Positions 1 to 5,748 of a stretch of DNA of 7,140 bases are shown in pieces (the first letter of the stretch is position 1; the number at the start of each line of letters is the position of its first letter). The DNA is from an uncultured Prevotella sp. (GTDB lineage Bacteria > Bacteroidota > Bacteroidia > Bacteroidales > Bacteroidaceae), in contig CAMPYS010000062.1 in assembly GCA_946998295.1 (NCBI GenBank), positions 1-7,140 of the forward strand, written 5' to 3'. Below the pieces are notes generated by a model. It was not told the origin of the DNA. It made no database searches and saw only the letters and a list, made by a program, of their open reading frames with translations. The position numbers and the translations under genes were made by a program.

Positions 1-109
1 GTGCTTTTTTTTCGCCTTAAAAGGAGGTGGTTACAGTTAAACACATCGGAGAAAGCTCGATTTAATCATTACAACAGGCATTGCCTTATCATATAGAGTA
101 ACTTTTAAC

Positions 110-146
110 AGCCGGTTAGGGATTATCCCTACTGGTTTATTTTTTT
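110..146 (+). terminator. Strong hairpin plus T-run (terminator or attenuator)
   Basis: The left arm 110-122 (AGCCGGTTAGGGA) pairs with 126-137 (TCCCTACTGGTT) around a 3-nt loop. There are twelve base pairs, two of them G-U, with one bulged T at 116. The run TATTTTTTT follows directly at 138-146, which is the classic Rho-independent layout. It sits only about 7 nt upstream of an AAGGAG ribosome binding site and a 21-codon ORF. It could therefore be a leader attenuator controlling a downstream gene that has since been lost, or the terminator of a gene left of the window. The structure is seen directly; the attenuator role is inference. Confidence 0.7.
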
Positions 147-165
147 CGAAAAGGAGACAAACAAC

Positions 166-231
166 ATGAGAAAAGAACAGATTATTACGACAAACAACAA
201 TCAGATGGAGGAGAAAGGCGTGAAGAGCTAA
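166..231 (+). CDS. Tiny ORF (21 aa), leader-peptide-like or gene-start relic
   Basis: The ATG at 166 follows AAGGAG (151-156) at about 9 nt, so it has a proper ribosome binding site. It encodes 21 residues beginning MRKEQIITTNNNQ and rich in N, K and E, then stops at TAA 229-231. The stop overlaps the next ATG (TAATG), which is typical of translational coupling. I do not recognise the peptide. It could be a leader peptide behind the 110-146 hairpin. It could also be the first codons of a gene whose body was deleted. Confidence 0.3.
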   Translation: MRKEQIITTNNNQMEEKGVKS

Positions 232-302
232 TGAAAAGATGTGATTTTTATAAGGATATGGTTGAAGCACAGAACAAGGTAACGATATTTTCTTATAGTT
301 AA
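231..302 (+). CDS. Tiny coupled ORF (23 aa), unknown
   Basis: The ATG at 231 shares its A with the upstream stop codon, and the ORF reads 23 codons to TAA 300-302 (starts MKRCDFYKDMVEAQNK). The same frame is open upstream from about 135 without a start codon. The peptide could therefore be the 3' part of a degraded gene rather than an independent product. It ends right where a block of inverted repeats begins (from 313), consistent with a rearrangement junction. No function can be assigned. Confidence 0.2.
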   Translation: MKRCDFYKDMVEAQNKVTIFSYS

Positions 303-320
303 AAGTTGCACCCACTATCC

Positions 321-387
321 ATAGTGTGCACTCAAAAAAGTGTAGCTATACTAGTAGTTCTCTCAATCCACGTGGAGTGCATAGTAT
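321..387. repeat. Imperfect inverted repeat, 13-bp arms
   Basis: The arms are ATAGTGTGCACTC (321-333) and GAGTGCATAGTAT (375-387). They match at 11 of 13 positions when one is reverse-complemented. A separate small palindrome CACTAT-CC-ATAGTG (313-326) overlaps the left arm. CCACGTGG lies just inside the right arm. The gap holds no gene. The block lies between the tiny ORFs and a terminator and may be the scar of an insertion or a recombinase site; its role is unknown. Confidence 0.45.
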
Positions 388-425
388 TGACACAAAAAAT
401 ATAATTAACTCATTTTGTACTTTCT

Positions 426-457
426 AAAAGAGTAGTTTAAAAGGCTGCTCTTTTTTT
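426..457 (+). terminator. Rho-independent terminator
   Basis: AGAGTAG (429-435) pairs with CTGCTCT (445-451), with one G-U pair and a 9-nt loop. The A-run at 426-428 extends the stem into the T-run 451-457. This separates the relic region on the left from the AbiE promoter at 519. The A-run before the stem makes it a possible bidirectional terminator. Confidence 0.65.
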
Positions 458-518
458 ATTAAAGGGAGTAAGGATTCGTTACATCCTTTTTCAAAAAATA
501 GAAAACTCATAAGCCAAT

Positions 519-547
519 TTTACAAATTCGCTTTTATAAGATATAAT
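519..547 (+). promoter_or_regulatory. Sigma-A-type promoter of the abiE operon
   Basis: The -35 box TTTACA (519-524) and a perfect -10 box TATAAT (542-547) are separated by exactly 17 nt. The start codon of the antitoxin gene lies 28 nt after the -10 box, behind a strong GAGGAGG ribosome binding site at 562-568. A palindrome covers the -10 region (529-554), which suggests repression by the antitoxin. Confidence 0.75.
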
Positions 548-554
548 AAAAGCG
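529..554. promoter_or_regulatory. Candidate operator: 9-bp perfect inverted repeat over the -10 box
   Basis: CGCTTTTAT (529-537) is repeated as its exact reverse complement ATAAAAGCG (546-554), with 8 nt between. The palindrome brackets and overlaps the TATAAT box at 542-547. AbiEi antitoxins studied in streptococci repress their own promoter by binding inverted repeats there, so this is the natural candidate operator. The repeat is seen directly; binding by AbiEi is inference from the family. Confidence 0.6.
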
Positions 555-574
555 TAAACGAGAGGAGGGGGATT

Positions 575-1162
575 ATGAATACACTTAAAGAATACATACA
601 AGAAAATTTAGTAATCACCAACAAAGAAGCGGAAGACCTTGGATATACTAGGCATAATCTATCAGAATTAACAAAGAGCGGACAACTAGAAAGATTAAGA
701 CCGGGACTATATCAATTAAAAGGAAAAGTAATAGACGATTTTGTTTTAATATCATCTAATAGTAATCGAATTATATTTTCCCATCAAACAGCCCTATACC
801 TTTACGACCTATCCGACAGAACTCCAAATGTATTTCATATATCTGTACCCCAAGGCTATAATGCAAGTCATATCAAAAAAAGATATGAAGACTTACAAGT
901 TCACTATGTAAAAAAAGACTTATACGAAATAGGAAAGACAGAAATAAAATCACCCCAGGGCAACCTTATCCCGGTTTATGATATTGAAAGAACAATTTGC
1001 GACATCATAATCGACAGAGAAAAAATAGATAAACAAATTTTTACAGAAGCCATAAAAAGATACTTCAAATCACCAAATAAGAACCTAAGACGACTCATAA
1101 AATACAGTAGACTATTTAAAATAGAAGATGAAATTAGAAAATATATGGAGGTATTATCGTGA
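575..1162 (+). CDS. abiEi: AbiEi-type antitoxin / transcriptional repressor (type IV toxin-antitoxin)
   Basis: This 195-residue protein resembles the AbiEi antitoxin family. Residues about 10-50 form the characteristic N-terminal winged-helix domain, with TNKEAEDLGYTRHNLSELTK, then a 'LERLRPGLYQL' strand. The C-terminal half (about 60-195) is the antitoxin domain, with SHQTALYLYDLSDRTP and VYDIERTICDII as family-like stretches. AbiEi proteins bind their promoter as autorepressors and counteract the AbiEii nucleotidyltransferase without binding it, which defines type IV. The start at 575 is fixed by GAGGAGG 6 nt upstream and the promoter at 519-547. Its stop TGA overlaps the GTG start of the toxin gene. 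The frame is intact and very AT-rich, although the partner toxin is broken. It may persist as an orphan antitoxin that can neutralise related toxins, or simply not yet have decayed. Confidence 0.85.
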   Translation: MNTLKEYIQENLVITNKEAEDLGYTRHNLSELTKSGQLERLRPGLYQLKGKVIDDFVLISSNSNRIIFSHQTALYLYDLSDRTPNVFHISVPQGYNASHIKKRYEDLQVHYVKKDLYEIGKTEIKSPQGNLIPVYDIERTICDIIIDREKIDKQIFTEAIKRYFKSPNKNLRRLIKYSRLFKIEDEIRKYMEVLS

Positions 1163-2000
1163 TTAATATCGAGAGTATAAAGGGCAAAATAAGAAATTTG
1201 GCAGAGAAGAAAAATCTAAAGTCGCAAGAAGTTCTGCAAATATATTTCTTTGAAGATTTTTAGAAAGGCTGTCCAAATCACAATACAAAAATAATTTTGT
1301 AATAAAGGGAGGATTCCTAATATCATCTTTAATCGGCATTGAAAATAGAACAACTATGGACATGGACTCAACCATTAAATGAATAGCTCTAAAAGAAGAA
1401 AAAATAAAAGAAATCGTAGAAGAAATTATAAATATCAATGTAGACGATGGAATAAGATTTGAAATAAAAGACATCTCTTATATTAGAGAAGAAGACGAGT
1501 ACGAGAACTTTAGAGTTTCACTAATAGCAAATGTTGGAAAGACTAAAAATCCTATGAAACTTGACCTAACAACAGGATATGAAATAACTCCAAGAGAAAT
1601 AGAATACACCTATCCTTGTATCTTTAGTAAAGAAGCTATAAAAATAATGGCATATCCGTTAGAAACTATTTTAGCAGAAAAATACGAAACCATAATCAGA
1701 AGAAATATAATAACAACACGAATGAGAGACTTCTACGACCTATACACCCTCTACAAACTAAAAAAAGACCAGATAGACTATGAAATTTTAAAAGAAGCAA
1801 TAGAAAGAACTTCAAATAAAAGAGGAAGTCAGGAGATGATGAAAGACTATGAGGAAATAATCGAGGACATAAAAGAAGATTCATACCTAAGATCTTTGTG
1901 GGATGTATATCTCAGTGAAAATAAGTATATTGGAGATCTGACCTTTGATAGGGTTGTTGGCGTAGTGAGAATTATTTCAAATAGGGTTAGCGAGATGTAA
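1159..2000 (+). pseudogene. abiEii: AbiEii-type nucleotidyltransferase toxin, broken by a frameshift and a nonsense codon
   Basis: The gene starts at GTG 1159, behind GGAGG (1147-1151), overlapping the antitoxin stop in a GTGA. It reads MINIESIKGKIRNLAEKKN... and hits TAG at 1261. Shifting one base at about 1254 restores the family sequence (RFLERLSKSQYKNNFVIKGG), so a single base has been lost where GAA AGA is expected. The restored frame contains the nucleotidyltransferase core: KGG (1305-1313) and the acidic MDMD pair (Asp codons at 1359 and 1365). It then meets TGA at 1380, where the expected codon is probably GGA. From 1383 the frame is open to TAA 1998-2000, with MKLDLTTGYEI and the late family motif RMRDFYDLYTLYKL. 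Intact members (DUF1814 class) transfer nucleotides to tRNA acceptor ends and stop growth. Here the catalytic core is stranded between two lesions, so no active toxin is expected. The largest remaining ORF (ATG 1554) lacks the active site. Confidence 0.85.
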
Positions 2001-2212
2001 TTTAGCAGACACTGTTTGGAATATTGTAGATAAGAGAAATTAAGTAAAAGAGAAGTGGAGTTATGAACTAACACCCAAAAGTTGGCTCTGAAAATGTAGC
2101 TCTGGGCGTGAGATTTCATGCTTGGAGTTTTTAATTTTTAAGGCACAGCTATACAAAAAGATTGAAAATATCAACTTGGAGGTTTATAATGTATATTCGG
2201 AGGATATTACGG
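2001..2212. other. Spacer between the AbiE relic and the HTH cassette
   Basis: No ORF or RNA gene is recognisable here. Composition shifts from AT-rich toward the more GC-rich cassette that follows, so a junction probably lies within it. A possible -10 box TATACA at 2150-2155 has no convincing -35 partner at 16-18 nt. There are two ribosome binding sites near the right end (TTGGAGG 2176-2182 and CGGAGG 2198-2203), one for each candidate start of the next gene. Confidence 0.4.
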
Positions 2213-2437
2213 ATGAAGACATCAGACATGGTTAGGGAGCTTTGCAAGAAACAGCACATTTCATTAGCGGAACTCAGCCGCAGGATCGGACAGACTCCTC
2301 AGAATCTGAATAAGAAGCTGAAGAGGGATACACTCTCTGTAGATGAGTTAAAGCAGATCGCAGATGCTGTCGGGGTGGATTTTGACCTGGGATTTGTGCT
2401 ACCGGATGGCTCTAAAATAAATAACGAAGCGGAGTAA
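2213..2437 (+). CDS. Small XRE/Cro-type helix-turn-helix regulator
   Basis: A 74-residue protein that is essentially one HTH domain. KKQHISLAELSRRIGQTPQNLNKKLKRDTLS (about residues 10-40) is a typical Cro/C1-type helix-turn-helix, with SLAELSRRIG as the second helix and TPQNLNKKLK as the recognition helix. DELKQIADAVGVDFDLGFVLPDGSKI closes the domain. The start at ATG 2213 is preferred: CGGAGG (2198-2203) lies 9 nt upstream and the product begins right at the domain (MKTSDMVRELC). An in-frame ATG at 2189 with GGAGG 6 nt upstream would add 8 residues, MYIRRILR, and cannot be excluded. The gene ends 4 nt before the DUF262 gene, so the two are surely co-transcribed. The likely role is control of the restriction-type operon it leads, by analogy with controller proteins of restriction systems. 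No membrane segment or extra effector domain is present. Confidence 0.85.
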   Translation: MKTSDMVRELCKKQHISLAELSRRIGQTPQNLNKKLKRDTLSVDELKQIADAVGVDFDLGFVLPDGSKINNEAE

Positions 2438-2441
2438 GAGC

Positions 2442-4271
2442 ATGAATATTAACAATATCAATGTAAACAAGTATCAGATCTCTCAGATTCTTGATCCAGA
2501 GTCTAAGACGATTTATGAGATCCCGAAATATCAGAGAGAGTATATTTGGGGCATTAAGCAGTGGGAAGAACTGTTTAATGACTTGATGGAGAATGGAGCA
2601 GGCTATTTCCTGGGCTCTATTATTTGTATTAATACAACACAGGACACTCTGAACAATCCGAAATTTGAGGTGGTTGATGGTCAGCAGCGTTTGACTACAC
2701 TTAGCCTTCTTCTCGCGGCTTTGTATGTCACCCTTGACGCTAACCGCGATTCCCTGGATGAAGACCAGCAATCCGATATACTACAATTAAAGAGAAAACT
2801 TGTTATAAAGAAGACACAGTCTGAGATTCGTATTGTTCCTCAAGTACAGCATAAAAACATGGAGGACTATATGGGACTGCTTGCAGATAAGAAGATCATT
2901 GCACCGCATCAGACACCTAAGTTTGCCGGTAACCGCAGAATCTTCCAGGGCTATAACTACTTCAAGAGACGTATCGATAGTGAACTGGAAGTTTCCAATA
3001 ATAAGGTCGCTACAATGTTTGAGATTCTGGAGAAGGTCAATACGGCTATTCTTGTTATGATCGAGGTTTCAAATCACTCTGATGCGTACACCCTTTTTGA
3101 GTCATTGAACGATCGAGGCACACCGCTTACGTCACTTGACCTGATTAAGAACTTACTTCTAGCCCGGCTGGATATCACGGATAGCGATAATCTTGATTAT
3201 TACTTTAACCGCTGGACCCAGATAATGGATGCACTTGGCGATAATGATAGCGCAAGGGAGAGATTCTTCAGACAGAACTATAATGCCTTCCGTAAGGATA
3301 TGAATGTTCCGTTCCTTGTAGAAGGCGATGATAGGCTCTATCCGTTGGGGACTATTGCGACAAGATCTACAATGCTGGATATCTATGAAAAGATTGTAGT
3401 TAAGGACCAGTCTAAGTTCCTGTACGACGTATATGAAAATGCACAGATATATTCAAGGATCATTCTTCAAAATACGGATGATCTTACGGTGGCTGTTAAG
3501 GAAGCGTACTTGGACTTGCAGCGCGTGGGAGGCGTTCCTTCATATCTGTTCCTGCTTTATCTGGATAAGAAAAAAGATGCGCTCGGGATAGATGAGGCGT
3601 TATATGTAAAGATAATCCGATTACTGATCACATTCTTTGTAAGACGTAACATGACCGACGTTCCGCCTACGCGAGATATAACTCGTTTGTTCATGGCATT
3701 CATAGAAGAGATGGAGAAGCAGAGCTATACCGGCGAGACTATCTATACGAAACTGCTTAAAAAGCTGATAGCGGTTTCCACAGATGATGCTGTTTTCGAG
3801 GAGAAGCTTCGTGGACCAGTTTATAAAGAAAATACCGGTGCTACAAGATTTATTCTTTGCATGATAGCAAAGCAGGGTATGACAGCGGAGAGCCAGAAAA
3901 ACCTGTGGGAGAAAAACGGAAGCAATCAGTATATTTGGACCATTGAACACATCTTCCCGGAAGGAAAGAACATCCCAGATGACTGGGTTGATATGATTGC
4001 CGGTGGCGATAGAGACAAGGCTAACGAGTACCTTGAGGAGTATGCTCACACATTCGGAAATCTGACGATCACTGGATACAACAGTTCGCTCGGTAATAAA
4101 TCCTTTAAAGAGAAGAAAGAGCGTAAGGACAGCAATGGCAATCCGATCGGTTATTTGAATGGCCTGAATCTTAATGCTGACCTTGCGAATACAGATACGT
4201 GGACGGTGGACCAGATTAAGACAAGGACGGATAAATTCGTAAGTGAAATACTCGCATTGTTTACTTTGTAA
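2442..4271 (+). CDS. GmrSD-like type IV restriction protein (DUF262 + DUF1524 HNH)
   Basis: A 609-residue protein combining both halves of the GmrSD class in one chain. The N-terminal DUF262 domain (ParB/sulfiredoxin-like NTPase fold) shows IPKYQREYIW (27-36), FLGSII (56-61), the hallmark DGQQR (79-83) followed by LTTLSLLLAAL, and NDRGTPLTSLDLIK (223-236). The C-terminal DUF1524 domain carries an HNH-type nuclease: IEHIFPEG with His503, then FGNLTITGYNSSLGNKSF with Asn540, Asn547 and Asn552, and KEKKE. All the motifs expected for activity are present. In characterised members (GmrSD, BrxU) DUF262 uses nucleotide binding or hydrolysis to control cleavage of phage DNA carrying modified bases, and DUF1524 cuts. 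Related DUF262 proteins also act in phosphorothioate-linked defence, so the target here is unknown. The start ATG 2442 has GGAG 7 nt upstream and lies 4 nt after the HTH gene. The zinc-ribbon nuclease gene follows 22 nt downstream. Confidence 0.88.
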   Translation: MNINNINVNKYQISQILDPESKTIYEIPKYQREYIWGIKQWEELFNDLMENGAGYFLGSIICINTTQDTLNNPKFEVVDGQQRLTTLSLLLAALYVTLDANRDSLDEDQQSDILQLKRKLVIKKTQSEIRIVPQVQHKNMEDYMGLLADKKIIAPHQTPKFAGNRRIFQGYNYFKRRIDSELEVSNNKVATMFEILEKVNTAILVMIEVSNHSDAYTLFESLNDRGTPLTSLDLIKNLLLARLDITDSDNLDYYFNRWTQIMDALGDNDSARERFFRQNYNAFRKDMNVPFLVEGDDRLYPLGTIATRSTMLDIYEKIVVKDQSKFLYDVYENAQIYSRIILQNTDDLTVAVKEAYLDLQRVGGVPSYLFLLYLDKKKDALGIDEALYVKIIRLLITFFVRRNMTDVPPTRDITRLFMAFIEEMEKQSYTGETIYTKLLKKLIAVSTDDAVFEEKLRGPVYKENTGATRFILCMIAKQGMTAESQKNLWEKNGSNQYIWTIEHIFPEGKNIPDDWVDMIAGGDRDKANEYLEEYAHTFGNLTITGYNSSLGNKSFKEKKERKDSNGNPIGYLNGLNLNADLANTDTWTVDQIKTRTDKFVSEILALFTL

Positions 4272-4293
4272 ATTATGCTGGATGGAGGCGCCT

Positions 4294-4764
4294 ATGGCAA
4301 AGAAGCAAAAGCAGAGTCTTGAACAATGGTGCCAGGATAATGATAGAGAAGATTTGTTCCGGGAATGGGATGGGGAGAAGAACTTTAAGTCGAGATTTCC
4401 GATGGCACCAGATACAACAGAATATTGCACTGCTCTTTCTGCATGGTGGAAATGTAGTGAGGGGCATGAATGGCAAGCTCCTGTACAGAAAAGAACCACG
4501 TTTGGACTGGGCTGTCCAATTTGTCATCCGGAACAGACGTATATCCCTGTTGGCACTAAGTACGGGTGCTTGACGGTTCTCAGCGTTACCCCGGTAGATG
4601 AGACAGATCGTTATAGCAGAATTTATGGCCCTACATATAACTGCGTATGTGATTGTGGAAAGAAAATAAGCAAGTCCGAGTTTCATTTTATAGAGAAGAA
4701 ACACCGTTATTTCACCGAGACGATTCGTAGAAATAGGAATGACAGGTGGGCCTTTGCTGAATAG
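4294..4764 (+). CDS. Zinc-ribbon (DUF4379-like) N-terminal part of a split nuclease gene
   Basis: A 156-residue product ending at an amber codon. The start at ATG 4294 is supported by GGAGG at 4284-4288; an upstream in-frame ATG at 4243 would overlap the previous gene by 29 nt and add no domain. Residues about 22-80 match the treble-clef zinc-ribbon type that reads EWD..KNF.....WWKC..GHEW......R...GCPIC, with zinc ligands Cys54, His58, Cys74 and Cys77. A second module (86-125) has GTKYGCLTVLSV and Cys117-x-Cys119-x-Cys121-Gly, like small zinc modules in phage- and endonuclease-associated proteins. The TAG at 4762-4764 is followed in the same frame by seven codons and then the nuclease half at 4786, so this is most likely the 5' part of one gene (4294-5301). 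If translated alone it would be a nucleic-acid-binding stub without catalytic residues. It lies 22 nt after the DUF262-DUF1524 gene on the same strand and is probably in its operon. Confidence 0.75.
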   Translation: MAKKQKQSLEQWCQDNDREDLFREWDGEKNFKSRFPMAPDTTEYCTALSAWWKCSEGHEWQAPVQKRTTFGLGCPICHPEQTYIPVGTKYGCLTVLSVTPVDETDRYSRIYGPTYNCVCDCGKKISKSEFHFIEKKHRYFTETIRRNRNDRWAFAE

Positions 4765-4785
4765 GATAAGGCAAATGAGTGTGGC

Positions 4786-5301
4786 ATGAAGACTGCACAA
4801 GAAGAAAAGAAGAAAGCAACTTATAAGCGGGTCCTCAATGAGAGTTACGATTTGGACCTGGTTGGCACGATTCATGAATCCCTTGAAGTGGTGGAATGTG
4901 TCAACGATCACTATGAGGAGCTTCGGTATATATCCGACCTGCTTTCCTCGTTCCAGTGGATTGTAACCAAGCTACTGAAGGAAAACGGAGTGCCTTATAA
5001 GGTTGAGGTTTCTTTCCCTGATTTATATGGAGCCGGGAAGGTGAATCTGCTCAGGTATGACTTCGGGGTATACGACGAGGCAGGAAATATAAAGTGCCTG
5101 ATTGAATGCCAGGGTGAACAGCACTACGAGCCGGTTGATGAATTTGGAGGAAAGTCTCAATTCACGGCCCAGAAGAAGAACGACGAGCTGAAACGATCCT
5201 ACGCCAAGGAGCATGGAATACTGCTTTATGAGATTCCATACAAGAATAAGAAATTCGAGAAGGTAGAAGCGTTTCTGCGTGAAAAGGAAATTATAAAGTG
5301 A
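4786..5301 (+). CDS. PD-(D/E)XK-like nuclease C-terminal part of the split gene
   Basis: A 171-residue frame, continuous with the zinc-ribbon half apart from the amber codon at 4762. Residues 52-80 (LLSSFQWIVTKLLKENGVPY.VE.SFPDL) resemble the helix and strand before a restriction-endonuclease-like core. The core is LRYDFGVYDEAGNIKCLIECQGEQHY. Asp92 and Glu107-x-Gln109, followed by GEQHY, fit a PD-(D/E)XK site of the Vsr/DUF559 style in which the last Lys is replaced by Gln. NDELKRSYAKEHGILLYEIPY (132-152) is the usual helix-strand after the site. No good ribosome binding site precedes ATG 4786, so separate initiation would be weak, possibly through coupling to the amber stop 21 nt upstream. 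The stretch between HYEELRYISD and LSSFQWIV seems abrupt and may mark an in-frame deletion. The likely function is DNA cleavage as the third component of the DUF262 cassette. Confidence 0.75.
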   Translation: MKTAQEEKKKATYKRVLNESYDLDLVGTIHESLEVVECVNDHYEELRYISDLLSSFQWIVTKLLKENGVPYKVEVSFPDLYGAGKVNLLRYDFGVYDEAGNIKCLIECQGEQHYEPVDEFGGKSQFTAQKKNDELKRSYAKEHGILLYEIPYKNKKFEKVEAFLREKEIIK

Positions 5302-5504
5302 TGGTCGAGCAATTACCGAGGACAGGCAAAGCGGGCGTTTGCAGGTTGAGCAATTACCACGGACGACCGGTAGCTTATTTTGCACGGTGGACCAGTTTTT
5401 CTGAACGACCGTTGGCAGCAGACGTACTTGCTGTTGCCTCAAGCCATACAGAGAGCGTGGTTCTGTTGACTAAAACACATAATGATAGTGTGAAAAAGGC
5501 TTAA
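5301..5504 (+). CDS. Small ORF of doubtful status (67 aa), possible methyltransferase tail relic
   Basis: The ATG at 5301 overlaps the stop of the nuclease gene (TGATG), so translational coupling is possible, but there is no ribosome binding site of its own. The product has no recognisable whole domain. Its last third, SSHTESVVLLTK, resembles the C-terminal end of 23S rRNA (uracil-5-)-methyltransferases of the RumA/RlmD type, which end in a similar SHVE.VVLL stretch. That suggests a fusion of unrelated debris with a gene tail. The first half is encoded by a region with a 15-bp direct repeat (5303 and 5344). Protein expression is doubtful. Confidence 0.3.
   Translation: MVEQLPRTGKAGVCRLSNYHGRPVAYFARWTSFSERPLAADVLAVASSHTESVVLLTKTHNDSVKKA
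5303..5358. repeat. Direct repeat GGTYGAGCAATTACC, 41-bp period, around a small hairpin
   Basis: GGTCGAGCAATTACC (5303-5317) recurs as GGTTGAGCAATTACC (5344-5358), 14 of 15 bases identical. Similarity continues a few bases further (GAGGAC and ACGGAC). Between the copies, GCAAA (5326-5330) and TTTGC (5338-5342) form a short stem with a 7-nt GC-rich loop. The block begins exactly at the end of the nuclease gene, so it could be a recombination junction, an attachment site or a regulatory repeat. Confidence 0.5.
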
Positions 5505-5748
5505 AATAAGGTTCTTTTGAGATTTTAAAATTAAAAATTAGACTGCAAAATTTGTCTGAAAAAGTGTATAAAACCTTGGTATTTTTACAGTTGGATAGAC
5601 AGAACTATTGAGATTGGGTCGATTATACAGAAGTGTTTACTTGTGATTTATGAAAAAGAGAGAGTAGAAATAGGCTAATAATCATTTAAGTATATATTGA
5701 ATTATATTAGGCTATTTCAGAAAGTAGAGGTGTTTATGCCTGGCAGCT
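5505..5748. other. Non-coding AT-rich stretch, probable junction debris
   Basis: No credible gene is visible on either strand. There is a short weak hairpin (AGAC...GTCT around 5539-5556) without a T-run, so I do not call a terminator. The right part holds the palindrome at 5667-5718, described separately. The left end follows directly on the doubtful small ORF, and the right end runs into the serine recombinase relic. Confidence 0.35.
5667..5718. repeat. 14-bp inverted repeat, shares its motif with repeats at 6758-6838
   Basis: GAAATAGGCTAATA (5667-5680) and TATTAGGCTATTTC (5705-5718) are reverse complements except for one central G/G mismatch, with a 24-nt AT-rich spacer. The right arm contains TTAGGCTATTTC, the exact reverse complement of GAAATAGCCTAA found at 6827-6838. 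There is no T-run, so it is not a terminator. It may be the end of a small mobile unit or a protein-binding palindrome. Confidence 0.55.

Noticed and set aside
37..315. Minus-strand frame of 92 codons
   Set aside because: It crosses the 110-146 hairpin and both tiny forward ORFs, and its product shows no family features.
313..390. CRISPR-like repeats
   Set aside because: There are inverted repeats only, with no regularly spaced direct repeats; no CRISPR array is seen anywhere in the window.
387..405. TTGACA (387-392) and TATAAT (400-405) as a promoter
   Set aside because: The two boxes are only 7 nt apart, which cannot work as a sigma-A promoter, and neither has another good partner at 16-18 nt.
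1554..2000. An independent 148-residue gene
   Set aside because: It is the C-terminal part of the broken AbiEii toxin. It is in frame with the nucleotidyltransferase core upstream and has no ribosome binding site at 1554.
2833..3060. Forward frame of 75 codons inside the DUF262 gene
   Set aside because: It is a shadow frame wholly inside a conserved coding region.
3621..4499. Long open frame on the minus strand (292 codons)
   Set aside because: It lies antisense to the DUF262-DUF1524 gene and the zinc-ribbon gene, both of which have clear domain motifs and ribosome binding sites. Its translation is rich in Cys, Ser and Leu with no recognisable domain.
4273..4911. Minus-strand frame of 212 codons across the split nuclease gene
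   Set aside because: It is antisense to frames with zinc-ligand and nuclease motifs, and has no domain or ribosome binding site of its own.
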